Assembly: GCF_022605165.1 (NCBI RefSeq)
Contig: NC_063078.1
Coordinates: 310,001 to 374,000, forward strand
Source of the DNA: Purpureocillium takamizusanense
Taxonomy: Eukaryota; Ascomycota; Sordariomycetes; Hypocreales; Ophiocordycipitaceae
DNA length: 64,000 nt
Reading direction: 5' to 3'
The notes under the pieces were generated by a model. That model searched no databases, was not told where the DNA came from, and worked only from the letters and a program-made list of their open reading frames with translations. This document shows positions 12,219-23,612 of the stretch, one piece after another (within the stretch, counting starts at the first letter, position 1; each line of letters opens with the position of its first letter). The position numbers were made by a program, and so were the translations under genes.

Positions 12219-14102
12219 ATGAACAAGACTCTGTTCAGCCTCCTCGTCTGGGCTGCCAGCGCGCTCGCCACACCCGTTGGAGGCCAATGCCCTCCCGCCG
12301 GCCCCGTCCTACCCCCGCCCAAGTACCCAGCCAAACTAGACCCGCAGAGGCTGTCATCCAGGATCGAGGCCTTGGTTAAGAGCTCCGGCACGCGGTGGAA
12401 CGTCTCGACCACGTCCTTCTCCGTAGAGCTAACCTCGGCGGACGCGACGCTATTCGAGTACCACCACACCGCCGCGGTCAAGAACGCCAGCGGGGTGAAG
12501 ACGGTGGACGCGGACACGGTGTACCGCGTCATGAGCGTGACCAAGACGGTCAACGTGCTGGCACTACTGCTGAACGCGCCGCATAAGATTGACACGCCGA
12601 TTGGGGACTACGTAGAGGAGCTTAGGGGGTTCGGGCCGTATGAGGGCGTTACGCTGCGGATGCTGGCTAGTCAACTTGCCGGAGTGCCGAACAAGGGTAA
12701 GTTCTGGGATAATATGTTGAAAAGAAGCGATTAGAAGGCTGATCGTTCAAAGGGTTCGCATTTGATCGGTATCTACGGTACGGAGACGAGCTGGAAAAGG
12801 CGGGCTTTCCGAAGCCGGATCCCAAGGACATACCGACTTGCGACAATCTCTCCATGAAGACATGCTCCCGCGCGGGTAAGGGAATCGGCGTGTGCACCGC
12901 GTCGAACGCCCCCTTTGCTGAGACTGTACAGAAATGCTGGATGCCCTCAAGAGCAACAAGCTTATCTTCATGCCTGGCGACCGGCCCGCCTACTCCGACC
13001 AGGCCTACATGCTCCTCGGCTGGGCAATGGAGAATATCACGGGCAAGCCGTTTGAGCAAATCGTTCGCGACAGCGTCACGGGCCCGTTGGGCCTGTCGGC
13101 GACGGGGTTTCAGGTGCCGGAGCTGTCGAGGGGCGTCATCCCCGTGGGCATCGGAGCGAGTTTCTTTGACCTGAGCCTGGGCAACTTCAACTAGTGAGTG
13201 AGCGCACAAAGGATCCTCCTCTCCTTGCGGTCCCTCTCTTTCATTCGTTCCCACGCTCGTTCCGACAGAGAGAGACAGCGGAGATTCTGACGCGAGGCAG
13301 CACCGCGGGTTTGTTCTCCACGCCACGCAACCTAACGGCGTATACACGCGCCATCCTTAACAACACGCTCCTCACGCCCGCGCAGACCCGTACCTGGCTC
13401 AAGCCCTCGTCCTTTGCCGGCTCGTACGCCATGCACGTGGGCGCGCCGTGGGAAATCTTCCGCCTCTCGCGCCTCACGCCCGACGGCCGCCCCATCGACG
13501 TCTACACCAAGTCCGGGTCCATGCCCGGCTGGGCCGCGTACGTCCTCCTCGTGCCCGAGTACAACATCGGCGGGACCATCCTTGTTGCGGCGGTAGACGC
13601 CAACGCGCCCAGCCTCTCGCTCCTCGACGCGGTGACGGACGCCGTGGTGCGCGAGGCGGACGCCCTGGCGAGGAGGCAGGCCGAGAGAGCCTACGCGGGC
13701 CGCTACTCGTCGGGCGGCGACAAGTCGTCGTCGTCGTCGAGCTTGGAGCTCGTCGTGGACGAGGGCCCTGGCTTGCGGATCAAGTCGTGGCGGGCGGCGG
13801 GCGGCGCCAAGTCCGTCCTCGCGGCGCTGGCGGAACAGAAGGGGGTTGCGGACGAGGCGGAGCTCGATGCGCGCATCTATCCCATCGGCGAGGGCGGACG
13901 GTGGCGCATGGTGCTGGAGAAGCTGGGGAGGAGGGCGGCAACGCCGTCGCGGCCCAGCGAGGCGTGTGCGAACTGGTTCAACTATGACACCTGGCGGTAT
14001 GCGAGCCGTCCGGTGGATGAGTTCGACTTTGAGGTTACGGAGCAGGGTGCGGTGAAGAGTGTTTCTAACCCGGGTCTACGCTCGACTATGACCAAGGAAT
14101 AG
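12219..14102 (+). CDS. secreted beta-lactamase-fold serine hydrolase
   Basis: Extracellular member of the class C beta-lactamase/penicillin-binding-protein-like family found in many ascomycetes (ARB_00930-type); the natural substrate of such proteins is generally unknown. The 554-residue model has introns 12697-12752, 12876-12931 and 13194-13300. A signal peptide covers about residues 1-18. The catalytic Ser-x-x-Lys is SVTK at about 106-109 and the second motif is YSD in exon 3. The third intron hides an apparent stop: exon 3 ends with TA, and the acceptor at 13299-13300 restores a Tyr codon and joins GNFNY to TAGLFSTPR, the expected family motif. The C-terminal domain after about residue 400 is typical of this subfamily. 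No membrane anchor is seen. Confidence 0.9.
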
Positions 14103-15443
14103 CCTCAGCAGTTTGGGATATTTGGCGGCAAGAGAAGCCTTTCAAATTGCCCCCATGATGTTGAGCCTTGACAAGCTCGAGATGGCTGCTTGGTCTCATT
14201 GTGGATGCTAGGGGACAAGAGGCGCGAGTCTCCGAGGGTCGGCCACGGCACTCACAAAGACACTCGAATCAGACGTAGAGATGGCGAGGAAGCAGCTGAA
14301 CGCTTCAGCATGCGAAGGGCAGTCCTAGATCTGGGGGTGGGGTCCCATCTTCAACGGTCAGTAAGCGCCCATGGGTGTTGTTGGGTGAAGTTGTGCCGGG
14401 CGTGCTGCCGTACGGAACGGGTATGGCATCGCAGCGGACTGCCTGGTGTAGCCCGACTCCCATCGGCAGCTTGAGTCGCAAGCCTAACTAAGGATGTCGT
14501 TCGCTGTTGCAGCCCCCAAGACCCCTTGCCGCTGCACAAAGTGAGGCTTCCATCCCACGCAGGTTCACCAGGCCGTCGGAACATCGATGCTCCGCCGCCG
14601 AGGAACCGCGCAGCCCCCAGATCAGCGTGTGGGCCGCCTTTCCGCAGTTGCTGCGCTGGCTCGTGCCCGCTTCCCGTCCGCCTGCCAGCTCTCTTTTGCG
14701 CGTCCTTGTCACCGACTGACCGTTCCTCGACCAGCGCCAGTTATCTGACGCAGTTCCCGACCCAGCACGCACATACGCACGCACGCACCCAGGAGAGTGA
14801 CCCGACATCTACCGCCTTGTGATCAGCTCCCAACGACTTGCACCTCCGCGCTAGAAGCCCGTGATCCTCGAAAGCTAACCATCAGTGTCTACGCCAACAC
14901 CCCCGAACCCGGCACCGCCGCCGCTGACCACGAGACCACTCGCCCAGGACACGCCAGTATTACGCCAGTATTGAAGGCTGCTTCGAGCAATACTGTTTCT
15001 ACCGTCAGGCTTGCGAGGCCCGCCTGTATCGACGTTGCCTGAGGATCCGGGTGGTCGAAAGAAGCAGAACAAAAAAGCAAAGAGCGAGCTTGGAACGCTG
15101 AGGACTGCGAGCACAGAGCTTCGTCTTCTGGCTTGATGTCATAACCATTCTCTTCACGATACGATACCCATTCTTTTCTGGTACCTGTACGTACTATCAA
15201 GCGCCGATTTCTTCTTCTCATTGTTTCTTTCGTGCGGAGGCTGGCGCCGTCGGGCCTTCCTTCTTTTCATCAGCTTCGTTGTTTTTATTGGGCGGCGAGC
15301 AGGCATTGCGTTGCTGATAACCCTTGTCTCAAAAGATCAAGGACCGCCCCCCCTGTATCTCGAAGACACTTAATAGGACTATTTATTAAGCTCCGTCTTC
15401 TCCATCCACACGCACAGCTCCGCCCGTCGCTGGTACTCTCGCG
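14103..15443. other. 1.3 kb spacer, promoter/5' leader of the RRM gene
   Basis: No supported gene. The last few hundred bases before 15444 are C/T-rich, as in fungal housekeeping promoters and leaders. Confidence 0.45.
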
Positions 15444-16665
15444 ATGGCCGAAGCGGATTTCGAAATCGACTTCTATGGGGACGCCGGAAATGAGCAGCAG
15501 AGCCACCAGGAGGGCAGTCACGCGGAGAGCAGGAGTGAATACCGGAACGAGAACGATGACCACGGCAAGGTAGACCACGGGGATCAGGCGCAGCACGACG
15601 ACCGCGGAGACCACGACCAGCACAACAGAGAGGAGCATGGCGGCGAACATCGGCGCCAAACGAGCGAGACGGAAGACACACCATCTCGCCAGGGTGTCAA
15701 GAGGAAATCTGAAGAGGACGACCGGCCCGTCGATCCAAACGCCACGGCTGCCGTCATGATTTCTGAGCTCAGTTGGTGGACGACCGACGATGATATACGT
15801 GGCTGGCTCCGTGGAGCTGACTGCGAGACCGAGGTCAAGGAGCTCACTTTTAGCGAGCACAAGGTGAATGGAAAGAGCAAGGGGTAAGTGCTAGTGTGTC
15901 AAATTGTCAGCTTACCATGCTTGCTAACCGATTCCCCAGCCAAGCGTACATCGAATTCTACTCCCGGCAAGCTGCCACGGCAGCGAAGCACCACATTGAC
16001 CACGCAGCCAGCGAAAGCGCCCAGCCTGGGCAGCAGAAGAAGCTCACAACGTCGTACTGTCACCCCGGGATGAACCCTTTCAGGACGCTACCAAAGGACG
16101 CCCCGGCGCGTGTCAAGGAGCAGCCCCGCGCCGCGCCGTCCGGGCCGTACAACGATCGGGGCAACTACGGTGGTGGTGGCTTCCGCGGCCGTGGCGGCTA
16201 CGGCGGCGGGCGAGGCATGAACCAAAACAACTTCAACAGCAACCGCAACTTCAATAACAACATGGGGTTCAACAACAACAACATGGGCGGTGGCTTCAAC
16301 GGACCCATGGGCGGCGGCAACTTTGGCTTCCAAGGCGGCCGCGGCGGCATGATGGGTGGCGGCATGCGGGGCGGCCCCGGTGGCATGCGAGGTGGCCGCG
16401 GCAATAACATGATGGGCATGGGTGGCCCGATGGGTGGCATGCCGATGGGGATGCCAGGGAACATGGGTATGATGGGCATGGGTGGTGGCATGCCAGGTAA
16501 GCGACACTGCACCACGGCACCTGGAACTGGCTTCGCTGACACCTGACTACAGGCTTCCAGGGCATGAATCCCAACTTCAATGGCGGGTTCGGCTTTAACC
16601 AGAGCCAAGGCGGGGGCGGAGACTGGGGCAACCCGCATGGGGCGAAGCGCCCGCGGCCCGAGTAG
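15444..16665 (+). CDS. CPSF6/CFIm68-like RRM protein with Gly/Met/Asn-rich tail
   Basis: Putative pre-mRNA 3'-end processing factor. The 369-residue model has introns 15884-15939 (branch GCTAAC) and 16497-16552. The N-terminal 105 residues are hydrophilic and rich in His, Asp and Glu. An RRM follows, opening with VMISELSWWTTDDDI, where the WWTTD signature is characteristic of the CPSF6/CPSF7 RRM, and continuing with QAYIEFYS as RNP1. The tail (about residue 210 onward) is low complexity: RGG/GRGG boxes, an Asn-rich block and long Met-Gly repeats, ending in KRPRPE, a nuclear-localisation-like motif. The CPSF6 assignment is from the RRM motif; tail composition is not diagnostic. Confidence 0.85.
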
Positions 16666-17108
16666 AGAGACGTGTTGCTCGGATCGCTTCCTCCGGATAC
16701 TCTATGGAGCAGCCAAAGTAGCGCTTCGGACGAGCGGCGGCGCGGTGGAAGTTGCACGCATCGTACGTGCCATTGTACAATATTATAGGCCAAGACGGCC
16801 ACGAATCGGTTTTACGGCGGGCAGAGCGTTTAGGGACTTGCTTATCATGCTTGGGGGTAAGGATGAGGAGGTGATTTGCCAGCCTCTTGCGAGGAAAGAA
16901 AATGGGCGACTGATGGGACCCTGTCTTTTGCGGGTTCCACAGCTCGGGAAGCACGCAGCTGCACGGGAGATGGATGACTATCCCCCGGGGCTCATTGCCA
17001 AGAGAGAGAGGCTCATGTAGTAATAAGGAAGACACTGAGGGTCACGAGGGCAATGCATGCATGCGTGGGGGGTGGCGAGAAAGGGCCACGGGCCGCCGAC
17101 GGTTCACA
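16666..17108. other. 443 bp tail-to-tail spacer
   Basis: Lies between the converging 3' ends of the CPSF6-like gene (+) and the SET gene (-). No gene is seen. Confidence 0.5.
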
Positions 17109-18249
17109 TCAGTCGTGTATGCGTGCTATTGCGGCGACTACCAGCTCCTTGATCTGGATCCAGCGCGCGCGCAGCACGGCTCTCGCGTCCTCGGTGCCGG
17201 CGGTGGAGCGCTCCAACTCGGACAGCTTGCGGCGAATGTCCTTTTCGTACACGCGCAGGACGCGGAGCAGCTGGCGGTCCACGGCGGGGGCGTCGACGTC
17301 CTCGTCGCGCACGCCGCGGAGCACGGCGCGCCACTGGCCCGGCGTGACGCACAGCAGGCGCAGCGCCGTCTGGGTGCGGTAGCAGGCCGTCTCGGCGCCG
17401 AGGGCGTAGCCGGCCCAGAAGCCGGCGTCCTCGAGGGTGCGGCGCTGGGGCGGCGTGAAGAGCGGGCAGACGTACGCGTCGAGGGCGGTCTCGTCCCAGG
17501 GGTTGGCGTCCCCGGGCAGGGCGAAGCCGTACTCGACGAGGAGGAAGTCGTTGGAGTGGGCGCCGTAGCGGATGGAGAGCTCGTCGCCGGGCTGGTGGGC
17601 GCGGGCGGTGGAGATGGTGAAGCCGGCCTCGTCGTAGGAGACGGTGCAGCTGCCGTGCGGGTCGTGGTTGAAGAGGTCGGCGACGGGCTGGAGGACCATG
17701 TGGTCGTCCGCGGGGAGGCGCTTCTCGGTGAGCGGGGTGGTGTGGTAAAAGGTGCGGCTGTTGACGAGGTTCCACGCATAGAGGAAGTCGCCGCGCGTGA
17801 GGCTGCCGCCGCTCGCATCCGCGGCATCGTCGTCGCCGCTGTCGTCGCCGTCGCCGTCGTCGTCGTCGCCACCACCACCACCACGGTTTGGGAACGCGGC
17901 GGACACGAGAGTCCAGTCCTTGTCAAACTTGGCCTGCTGCTTTTCGAGCATGGTGGCGGCGCCGGGGGGAAGCAGGGCCTGGAGGTCCGCGGGCCAGCAT
18001 ATGGGCATGCTGGCTTCGACGTCTCGGCGCGAGGGCAGGACGGCGCGCCAGACGTCAAAGTCGGGGTCCGCCTCGAGGCACAGGGCGGCGGCGAGGATGG
18101 CGTGCACGGTGGCGCCGCCGCGGAGGGCCTTGACGATGGGCTTGGGGGTGCTGCCGAGGGAGCGGAGGCGGGCGGTCGGGACGGTGAGGATGGCCTCGCC
18201 TGGCTGCGGGCGGGTAGAGCTTGTTGGCCGACGAACATGACGGGGTGTA

Positions 18250-18280
<31 letters not shown>

Positions 18281-18405
18281 CTCACCTTGAGCTCGCGCGT
18301 CGCGACGATGCCTATGCCGCGCCCGGGGAGCGGCTTGGGGCCGATGCCGTCCAGGACGACGCCCCGGGATGTGGCCCATTCGAGGAGCTTCTCTATGGCG
18401 TCCAT
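17109..18405 (-). CDS. SET-domain lysine methyltransferase, RuBisCO LSMT/SETD3 type
   Basis: Probable non-histone protein lysine methyltransferase using S-adenosylmethionine. The 404-residue model has exons 18405-18286 and 18203-17109. Exon 1 encodes the start of the split SET domain, with the AdoMet-binding motif GRGIGIVATREL. The catalytic half contains VADLFNHD (the NHxC/NHD motif) and DELSIRYGAHSNDFLLVEYGF, with the conserved Tyr-Gly pair. A C-terminal helical substrate-binding domain follows. An acidic Gly/Asp insert (DNA 17801-17888) interrupts the iSET region. The single intron (18285-18204) consists largely of a TGTATG array. It is divergent from the LovD-like gene. A specific orthologue (Set10/Set11/Rkm type) cannot be assigned by eye. 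Confidence 0.88.
18246..18280 (-). repeat. TGTATG hexanucleotide array inside the SET gene intron
   Basis: Nearly six units of a hexamer, beginning immediately inside the 5' splice site on the minus strand (donor at 18285) and filling almost half of the 82-nt intron. Confidence 0.9.
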
Positions 18406-19317
18406 GAGAGAGACAGAGTGGACGTATGTATCTAGTTGGAAGGTACGCTGGGATACGGCGCCGATGAGGGCATCATCTCATGTTGCCAAACGCTCTTTTT
18501 AACAGTTTAGTCAGTTCTCTCGCAGTCGAAGCGATGAAGCAGATGTAGGGAGTGGACGGCGGGCTCTTTGTTCAGCGGCCCCGGCTGCTTAGCAGGCCAG
18601 TGTCTGGGCCATTGGGCTGAGATCGGGAGGACACGAGGACTGGATGGACGTCTGTGGTTGCACCTCGAGCACAGCGGCCTCGCACCTAGTCTATGAGGTT
18701 GCAGGCTCGTTGGAGGTGGTGCAGAGTGCGTGGTGAGAGATGCGATGAGAGAAATCCACTTCACTCACACATCACGGCCACGGGACGACTGCCGGACCAC
18801 AGTCGAGAGCGCTAGATGCGTGCCCTGTCCACCCATCGTTACGGCTGGAGGCTTCAGGCAGTGCTTGTGGGAGGTCCAGTAACTTAGAGTCCACAGCGGG
18901 GTGCAAGTAGCCTGGACTTGGTAACTTGACGGCGGGTCGGGTCCGCCCAGCGCGGCGATTCCTGGACGCGGCATCGTGCCGATGGGAGTCAGTCACCAAA
19001 GAAATGCGGCCCCAGCAACCCCGAATCAATCCACGCCCTCACGTCGATCGCATGCAAGAGCCGCAGGCAGCTAGGCATGCGTCTCCGAGATGCCGACCTC
19101 CGTCATCATTTAGGCCGACTAGCTCTCACGACACGACACGGCCGACTGCCAGCGCCAATGAGAGATGGAAGTGAAACGCCGCACGGCAGTCCCGTCCATG
19201 TCCTGGCGGTATACCTCCTAGTCTATAAAAGGTGACATTGGGCGTCGTCGTCCAGCTCGTCTCTCCCCGGCGCCCCAGACAGCCGATAAACAGTCAGGGA
19301 CGAAACAATTCTCAGAG
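18406..19317. promoter_or_regulatory. divergent promoter region, SET gene / LovD-like gene
   Basis: A 0.9 kb head-to-head spacer. A consensus TATAAAA lies at 19224-19230, about 90 bases upstream of the ATG at 19318. No gene is visible. Confidence 0.55.
19224..19230 (+). promoter_or_regulatory. TATA box of the LovD-like gene
   Basis: TATAAAA in an otherwise GC-rich region, 88 bases before the start codon at 19318. Confidence 0.65.
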
Positions 19318-20749
19318 ATGGCCGGGCACCTGGACAGCATCCTTCGGCGCTACACCGTGGACGGGAACGATGACACCAAGGACCGCCTCCTCGGAGGTGC
19401 ATTCGTGGCGGTGAATAGACATGGTGAGCTCACGCGGCCCGCGCGCCTCGGTGACCAAGGTGGCCTGCAGATCCCAGAGCGACAGGAAGAGACTCACGGA
19501 TGGCAGGATCTCTTTACTCTGGCGCAGCGGGCAGGATCGACTTCGACCCAGACGCCAAGGCTTTTGCGGGGGACACGTTCACTTGGGTCGCCTCGCTCAC
19601 CAAGCTGCCGACCATCACCTGCGTCATGCAGCTGGTCGAGAAGGGCGTCGTGAAGCTCGAGGACGACATCCGCCAGGTGGTCCCCGAGCTCGGCAAGCTG
19701 CAGATCCTCAAAGGGTTTGACGGCGACAGGCCGATCCTCGAAGACAACACAAAGCCGATAACCCTGCGGTAGGTCTGGAGGAACAACCGAAACAGCCAAC
19801 CCTTTGTGCAAGGCACCGCAACGGCACCCCGCTGACAGCTGCAGGATGCTGCTCTCTCACGTCTCCGGCCTTGGATACGACACCAGAGACCCAGACACCA
19901 TCCGCTGGGCCAAGGCCATCGGCCGCACGGGAAACCACCTCGCCTTCAACCTCTCGGGCTTCAGCACGCCGTTCAAGTTTCCACCCGGCGAGGGTTGGCA
20001 GTACGGCTCCGGCGTGGACTGGGCCGGCATCGCGCTCGAACGCCTCACGGGCCAGACGCTGGGCGAGTACATGCAGGCGCACGTCTTCGACCCAGTCGGC
20101 ATGAAGGACTCGGGCTTCTGGCCGGAGCGGCTGCCGGACACGGAGTCGCGCACCGCGCCGGGGTCCCTCCGCAAAGACGACGGAACGCTGGCGCCGTTCC
20201 GCATGCCGCTGCCCAAGGAGCACGACCTCGAGGGGGGCGGCGCGGGGCTGCACACCACGGCCGACGACTACGCGCTCTTCCTGCGCGCCTTTCTCGCCGG
20301 CGAGCTGCTCTCCGAGGAGTCGATGCAGACCATGTTCACGCCGCAGCTCGACGAGCGGCAGCGCGCCGCGCTGGAGCGCACGGCGTACGACCCCGCGAGG
20401 CAGTCCGAGTACGCGCCCGAGTTCCCCACGGGACTGCCCATCAGCTCCGGCATCGGCGGGCTGCTGAACCTCGAGGACGTGCCGGGCAAGAGACGCCGCG
20501 GCAGCATGATGTGGACGGGCGCGTGCAACAGCCGCTGGGTGAGTCGCCCCCCCCCTCCGTGTCCCCGACGATTGAGGTCGCGGGAAGAAGCAAAGGTACT
20601 AACCGCGCGGTATATAGTGGGTTGATCGCGAGACGGGCGTTGCGGGCGTCATGATTGTAAACTGCTTTCCCTGGGGCGAGCCGGTCAACGGGAAGCTGTA
20701 CGACGAGCTGGAGCGAGCCGTGTATGAGGGCATCGGGAAGGAGACTTGA
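19318..20749 (+). CDS. LovD-like beta-lactamase-fold esterase/acyltransferase
   Basis: Cytosolic relative of class C beta-lactamases and the lovastatin transesterase LovD; members hydrolyse or transfer acyl esters. The 397-residue model has introns 19424-19506, 19769-19844 and 20539-20617, the last with a perfect TACTAAC branch site. The nucleophile motif is SLTK at about 65-68 in WVASLTKLPTITCVMQL, the second motif is the Tyr in YGSGVDWAG, and the region GGAGLHTTADDYALFLRAFL is typical of the family. No signal peptide is visible, unlike the 12219 hydrolase, and the two share only the fold. No polyketide synthase is nearby, so a biosynthetic acyltransferase role is not supported by context. 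Confidence 0.88.
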
Positions 20750-21247
20750 GTCGTTGAGCAGAGGAGAGAACTGAGGTAGCGAGGACCCTAGCGAAGTCAA
20801 TGAATTGTCACGAGTGATGCAATAAGTGACTACTTGGTATGGAAGCTGGCACGCTCGCGAACTACACAACAGCCAGTCGCTACCCACAGGTAGAAGAAAG
20901 CCATCGCTCGACCAAACTGACACGTGCAGGAAAATAGATTATTACTTCATAATCAATCTGAGCAACAACTCGGCGGCAATTGGGCGAGGCTGCGTATCGT
21001 AGTGGCATCCCTTTCTCGTTGCGCTGGCGGTCATGCTGGTCTAATAGTAGATGTCTTGGTGGGGTGGTTTGCCAATTCGGGGGCCCGACGTCAGTCAACC
21101 TCGCATGATTTCTGAGCGTCCCACCAAACCTCATCAAAGCTACAACCTCCAACCCGCGCCGGCCACAGCACACCGTCCCGGCCTCGCAGTCGCAGCGCAG
21201 CCCGAGTCGCCACCTGCTGCTACAAGACAAGCGCACGACGACCAGCC
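20750..21247. other. 498 bp spacer upstream of COQ4
   Basis: No gene is seen. It carries the 3' end of the LovD-like gene and the promoter of COQ4. Confidence 0.5.
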
Positions 21248-22277
21248 ATGGAGGCGACGCTGTCCAAGGTACGGCCGTCGAGACTACAGCACCTCGCCCG
21301 CTCCGCGACCTGCGCCGCCTGCTGTGCCTCCTCCCCGTCTTGCACGTCGACGACGGCCGCATCGACGAGGCGGCGCTTCTCCGCCCTCGACCGCCCGGAG
21401 CCAAACTACCCGGGCCATGTGCCGCTCACAAAGATGGAGCGCGTGGGCATGGCCGTCGGCGCCAGCGTCATGTCCTTGTTCAACCCTTATCGTCACGGTG
21501 CGCGACTCTCACCCTTTCTTTTTTCCCCTTTGCCATGATGGGCGGTCATGCCCCCCGCCATGGCAAGCGCACCTTTTTGCTTTCCTTTTCTTTGCTCAGC
21601 TAACGACGGTCCCGCTGACGTTGCTCGCAGACCTCATCGCCGCCACGGGCGAGGCCACGGCGACCCCCTACTTCATCTACCGCCTCCGCGACGCCATGCT
21701 CGCCGACGCGACGGGCCGGCGCATCCTCCGGCAGCGCCCGCGCATCACCTCGGAGACGCTCTCCCTCGCGCGGCTGCGCGCCCTGCCCGACAACACCGTC
21801 GGGCGCGCCTACGTCGGGTGGCTGGACCGCGAGGGCGTCTCGCCCGACACGCGCGCCGCGGTGCGCTACATCGACGACCCCGAGTGCGCGTACGTGATGC
21901 AGCGCTACCGCGAGTGCCACGACTTCTACCACGCCGTCACGGGCCTGCCCGTCTGGCGCGAGGGCGAGGTCGCCCTCAAGGCCTTTGAGTTCGCAAACAC
22001 CCTCCTCCCCATGACGGGGCTGAGCATGGCCGCCGCCGCCACCCTCGAGCCCCAGGGGAGGCGCCGCTTCCTGCGCGTCTACCTCCCCTGGGCGCTGCGC
22101 AACGGCGCACGCAGCAGGGAGCTCATCAACGTCTTTTGGGAGGAGCAGCTCGAGAGGGACGTCGACGACTTGAGGGCGGAGCTGGGCATCGAGCGGCCTC
22201 CCGACCTGCGGGAGATTCGCAAGAGGGAGCGCGAGGAGAAGAAGCGCCTCAAGGAGATACAGGCACAGGGCATGTGA
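21248..22277 (+). CDS. COQ4: ubiquinone biosynthesis protein COQ4, mitochondrial
   Basis: Component of the coenzyme Q synthome on the matrix side of the mitochondrial inner membrane, acting on late quinone-ring intermediates. The 298-residue model has one 133-nt intron (21498-21630). The N-terminus is rich in Arg, Ser and Ala with few acids, a mitochondrial presequence, ending near [10 protein letters not shown]. The hallmark zinc-binding motif HDxxH...E is present as [17 protein letters not shown]. The domain continues through [17 protein letters not shown] to a charged C-terminus. Length and motifs match fungal COQ4. It converges on the PDCD5 gene with a 241 bp gap. Confidence 0.96.
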
Positions 22278-22518
22278 AAAGCCCTCTCCCTCGCTTACCT
22301 ATACCAGGTGGCAAGACTGGACAAACTCCTCATGTACAAAATCTGTAAAAGCAACGAGCGCGCAGTGGCATAGCATAAATCCATTCATTCATCCCATTGG
22401 TATCACTTTTTGTGCGGTGTCCGCTGCGTGTGTTCGGTCTGCGCATTCTCCTCACGCCCACCGCGCGCCGCCCACCCCGACATCCACGACTGACCACCCT
22501 CTCCCCATTCGTCAAGTC

Positions 22519-23173
22519 TCACAGGTCCAGCAGGTCGTCGTCGTCGTCGTCCCAGCCCTTGCGGCGGCTCACGACAATCTTCTCCTCCCCCTTGTTGTCC
22601 GCCACGGCGTTGAGCAGCTCCTTGAGCTGCGCCTCCGTCACCTTCTGCCGCAGCTGGCCCGTCTGCGCGAGCGTGATGAGCCGGTTCTCCACGTCGGTCG
22701 CGCGCTGCTCCTTGACGAGCCGGATGCGGCCCAGCCGGTCCGCCGCCTCGGGGTGCAGGATCTGGTTGAGGATGTGCTGCCGGGCCTCTTCCTGCTGCTG
22801 CCTGTTGACCATGACGCGTTAGCCCACTGTTTTTCTTTTTCTTCTCCCACTTCATCTCTCTGCCCTCCTCCCCGTCCCCCCCCCCACCCATAGTAAGTTT
22901 CTCTCGTTCGGGAAACCGGTCGGGGCGCTCGGAAAGGACAGGAGAGAACGCAGTAGGTAGGTCGCGACGCACTGCTTCTGCTGCTCTTGGTCCTGCTGCC
23001 CGCCGGCCGATGGCCCGCCGCGGCCGCTGCCGCCGCCTTGCGACTTGAGCTGCTCGAGACGAGCTTTGCGAATCTGTGCGTGGCCATGGTCAGCGGTGAT
23101 CCAGGGGAGGGGGAAGAACAAGCTTGGAGTCGCGCGTGGCGACACGCACCTGCTCGAGCTCTGAATCGTCCAT
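22519..23173 (-). CDS. PDCD5/TFAR19 family protein
   Basis: Small conserved eukaryotic/archaeal protein; the human homologue is linked to apoptosis and chaperonin/tubulin regulation, while the fungal role is unclear. The 135-residue model has three exons, 23173-23150, 23073-22973 and 22801-22519, separated by introns 23149-23074 and 22972-22802. Exon 1 encodes only eight residues (MDDSELEQ). The core reads IRKARLEQLK, a Gly-rich linker with Gln-rich stretch, then EEARQHILNQILHPEAADR and NRLITLAQTGQL, the family signature. The C-terminus is acidic (DDDDDDLLDL). Joining the exons restores the continuous Gln run expected at the junction. Confidence 0.93.
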
Positions 23174-23612
23174 TTCCGCAGCTCGAGGGTTGGAGGTAGT
23201 GAGTGTGTGGTAGTTGGTGGTGGTGGAGGTGCTGCTGCTGCGGCTGTGACGCGAGCTCGATGGACGATGGCGGGGCACCATGGCTTGCAAGAGGGTCTGG
23301 AGGGGCAACCTCACCTGCAAGCTGGGCGGCGCCATCACGTGAGCCTATGGCGCGACAACGTCGATGCTGCATGAAGTACGGAGTATATACTCTTTCCACG
23401 AACGGAGCAGCCAAACACCAATTTTCTAATAGTGGGCAACTATTGACTCGGAAGAAAGTCCTACTCATACTGGACAAAAGAGTATTTGAGACCGGCCGCG
23501 CCTGAGACGTGACCGACCGTGAATGGGATCTAAGCTCGTGACCATAATTTACACACCCATGCTATGCTTATACAACAAAATATACAGCTGATCCCTTCTC
23601 AGGTACTCTCCG
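23174..23612. other. 439 bp spacer with a palindromic TATATA element
   Basis: Lies upstream of PDCD5 and downstream of the Cbs2-like gene, both on the minus strand. TATATA at 23384-23389 is about 210 bases upstream of the PDCD5 start, rather far for a core promoter. Confidence 0.4.

Noticed and set aside
16974..18290. 438-codon plus-strand frame opposite the SET gene
   Set aside because: Antisense shadow with Val/Gly/Ala composition and no domain features.
17138..18379. Long Pro/Ser/Arg-rich minus-strand frame over the SET gene
   Set aside because: Out-of-frame shadow of a GC-rich real gene; no motifs, and it reads through the intron repeat.
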